This document shows positions 6,407 to 6,689 of a DNA stretch of 6,689 nt, piece by piece. A program made the translations under genes and the position numbers. Below the pieces are notes generated by a model that was not told where the DNA came from, did not search any database, and saw only the letters and a program-made list of their open reading frames with translations. The stretch's first letter is position 1; each line of letters starts with the position of its first letter. Origin of the DNA: Prevotella sp. (GTDB lineage Bacteria; Bacteroidota; Bacteroidia; Bacteroidales; Dysgonomonadaceae); NCBI GenBank assembly GCA_031260865.1, contig JAISKQ010000152.1:1-6689 (forward strand), read 5' to 3'.

Positions 6407-6482
6407 CGTCATTGCGAGGGCTTGACCGAAGCAATCCAAACAGTTGATATGGATTGCTTCGTCGTTCCTCCTCGCAATGACG
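6407..6482. repeat. Imperfect palindromic repeat of the CATTGCGAGG...GAAGCAATCC type (REP/MITE-like)
   Basis: Outer arms CGTCATTGCGAG (6407-6418) and CTCGCAATGACG (6471-6482) pair perfectly over 12 bases. Inner arms CGAAGCAATCC (6427-6437) and GGATTGCTTCG (6451-6461) pair perfectly over 11. They are separated by an unpaired internal loop and a 13-base terminal loop. The motif is one I recognise from memory as a dispersed intergenic palindrome found in many bacterial genomes, including Bacteroidetes. The element carries no transposase, so it must be moved, if at all, by an enzyme encoded elsewhere. Its GC-rich arms stand out against the AT-rich flanks. Confidence 0.75.
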
Positions 6483-6566
6483 AAGACGAAATTATTTGAT
6501 TTAGGTATTATAACCGACATTCATTAAAGCTAAAAAAGGATGATAGGACGGATTGTCGGCGATAAA

Positions 6567-6683
6567 ACGACCTCGAAGGGGTCGTATGTTTATAGCAAAA
6601 CACATACCGTCTGCGTTCGACCCCTGCGGGGTCGTATAGATGAGATTATGATATTAGCTATAAACATACGACCCGTTGGGTCG
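6567..6683. repeat. Cluster of three REP-like hairpins built on CGACCC/GGGTCG, outer two inverted
   Basis: Three small hairpins share the core CGACC...GGTCG: 6567-6585 (6-bp stem ACGACC/GGTCGT), 6618-6634 (7-bp stem CGACCCC/GGGGTCG, loop TGC) and 6669-6683 (6-bp stem CGACCC/GGGTCG, loop GTT). The first is followed by the tail GTATGTTTATAGC (to 6596) and the third is preceded by its reverse complement GCTATAAACATAC (from 6657). The outer units are therefore inverted copies of one element, as in bacterial interspersed mosaic elements. The middle unit has a similar core but a different flank. The array lies at the window edge and may continue. Confidence 0.75.
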
Positions 6684-6689
6684 AAACAG

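Larger units (their letters stand above)
6130..6689. other. Gene-free region upstream of ileS
   Basis: No convincing coding region is visible on either strand over these 560 bases. The half nearest ileS (6130-6400) is very AT-rich and carries promoter-like elements pointing in both directions plus a dyad. The distal half is occupied by two families of palindromic repeats. I find no tRNA, rRNA, riboswitch or CRISPR structure. A plus-strand gene may begin beyond the window, but none of its coding sequence is present here. Confidence 0.7.

Noticed and set aside
6567..6689. CRISPR-like array, because of repeated CGACCC/GGGTCG units
   Set aside because: The units are palindromes in mixed orientation with unequal spacing and differing flanks; there are no constant direct repeats with uniform spacers and no cas gene.

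Overview
The window looks like chromosomal DNA of a member of the Bacteroidota, most likely order Bacteroidales (a Dysgonomonas/Parabacteroides-like organism is my guess; the genus cannot be fixed from this sequence). Reasons: AT-rich DNA, start codons without clear Shine-Dalgarno sequences, TAnnTTTG-type -7 promoter elements, a DUF4296 lipoprotein, a long (1137-residue) type-2 isoleucyl-tRNA synthetase, and a DksA/TraR protein of the Bacteroidetes form that lacks most zinc ligands.

Layout. Positions 1-138 hold the 3' end of a plus-strand gene whose start lies outside the window. A strong hairpin (154-173) separates it from a convergent minus-strand gene cluster that fills 222-6129. In transcription order this cluster is ileS (6129-2716), a dksA/traR-like gene (2638-2258), lspA (2163-1525), a DUF4296 lipoprotein gene (1522-527) and a small unknown gene (515-222). 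The last three are packed with gaps of 2 and 11 bases and must be co-transcribed. The 77-base and 94-base gaps after ileS and after the dksA-like gene may hold weak internal signals. Upstream of ileS, 6130-6689 is gene-free. It contains a good -7 promoter element for ileS, a plus-strand promoter-like site, a dyad, and two unrelated families of palindromic repeats (REP/MITE-like) at 6407-6482 and 6567-6683. The second family may continue past the window.

How the genes fit together. The cluster is a growth and envelope housekeeping set. IleRS charges tRNA-Ile, the DksA-like protein probably tunes RNA polymerase, and LspA cleaves prolipoprotein signal peptides. The gene directly after lspA encodes a probable lipoprotein, so enzyme and likely substrate sit side by side.

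No new defence, mobile or biosynthetic system is visible. The points most worth a second look are the GxHH (swapped HIGH) signature in IleRS, which predicts mupirocin hyper-resistance; the possible amidohydrolase-remnant nature of the last small gene; and the repeat cluster upstream of ileS.
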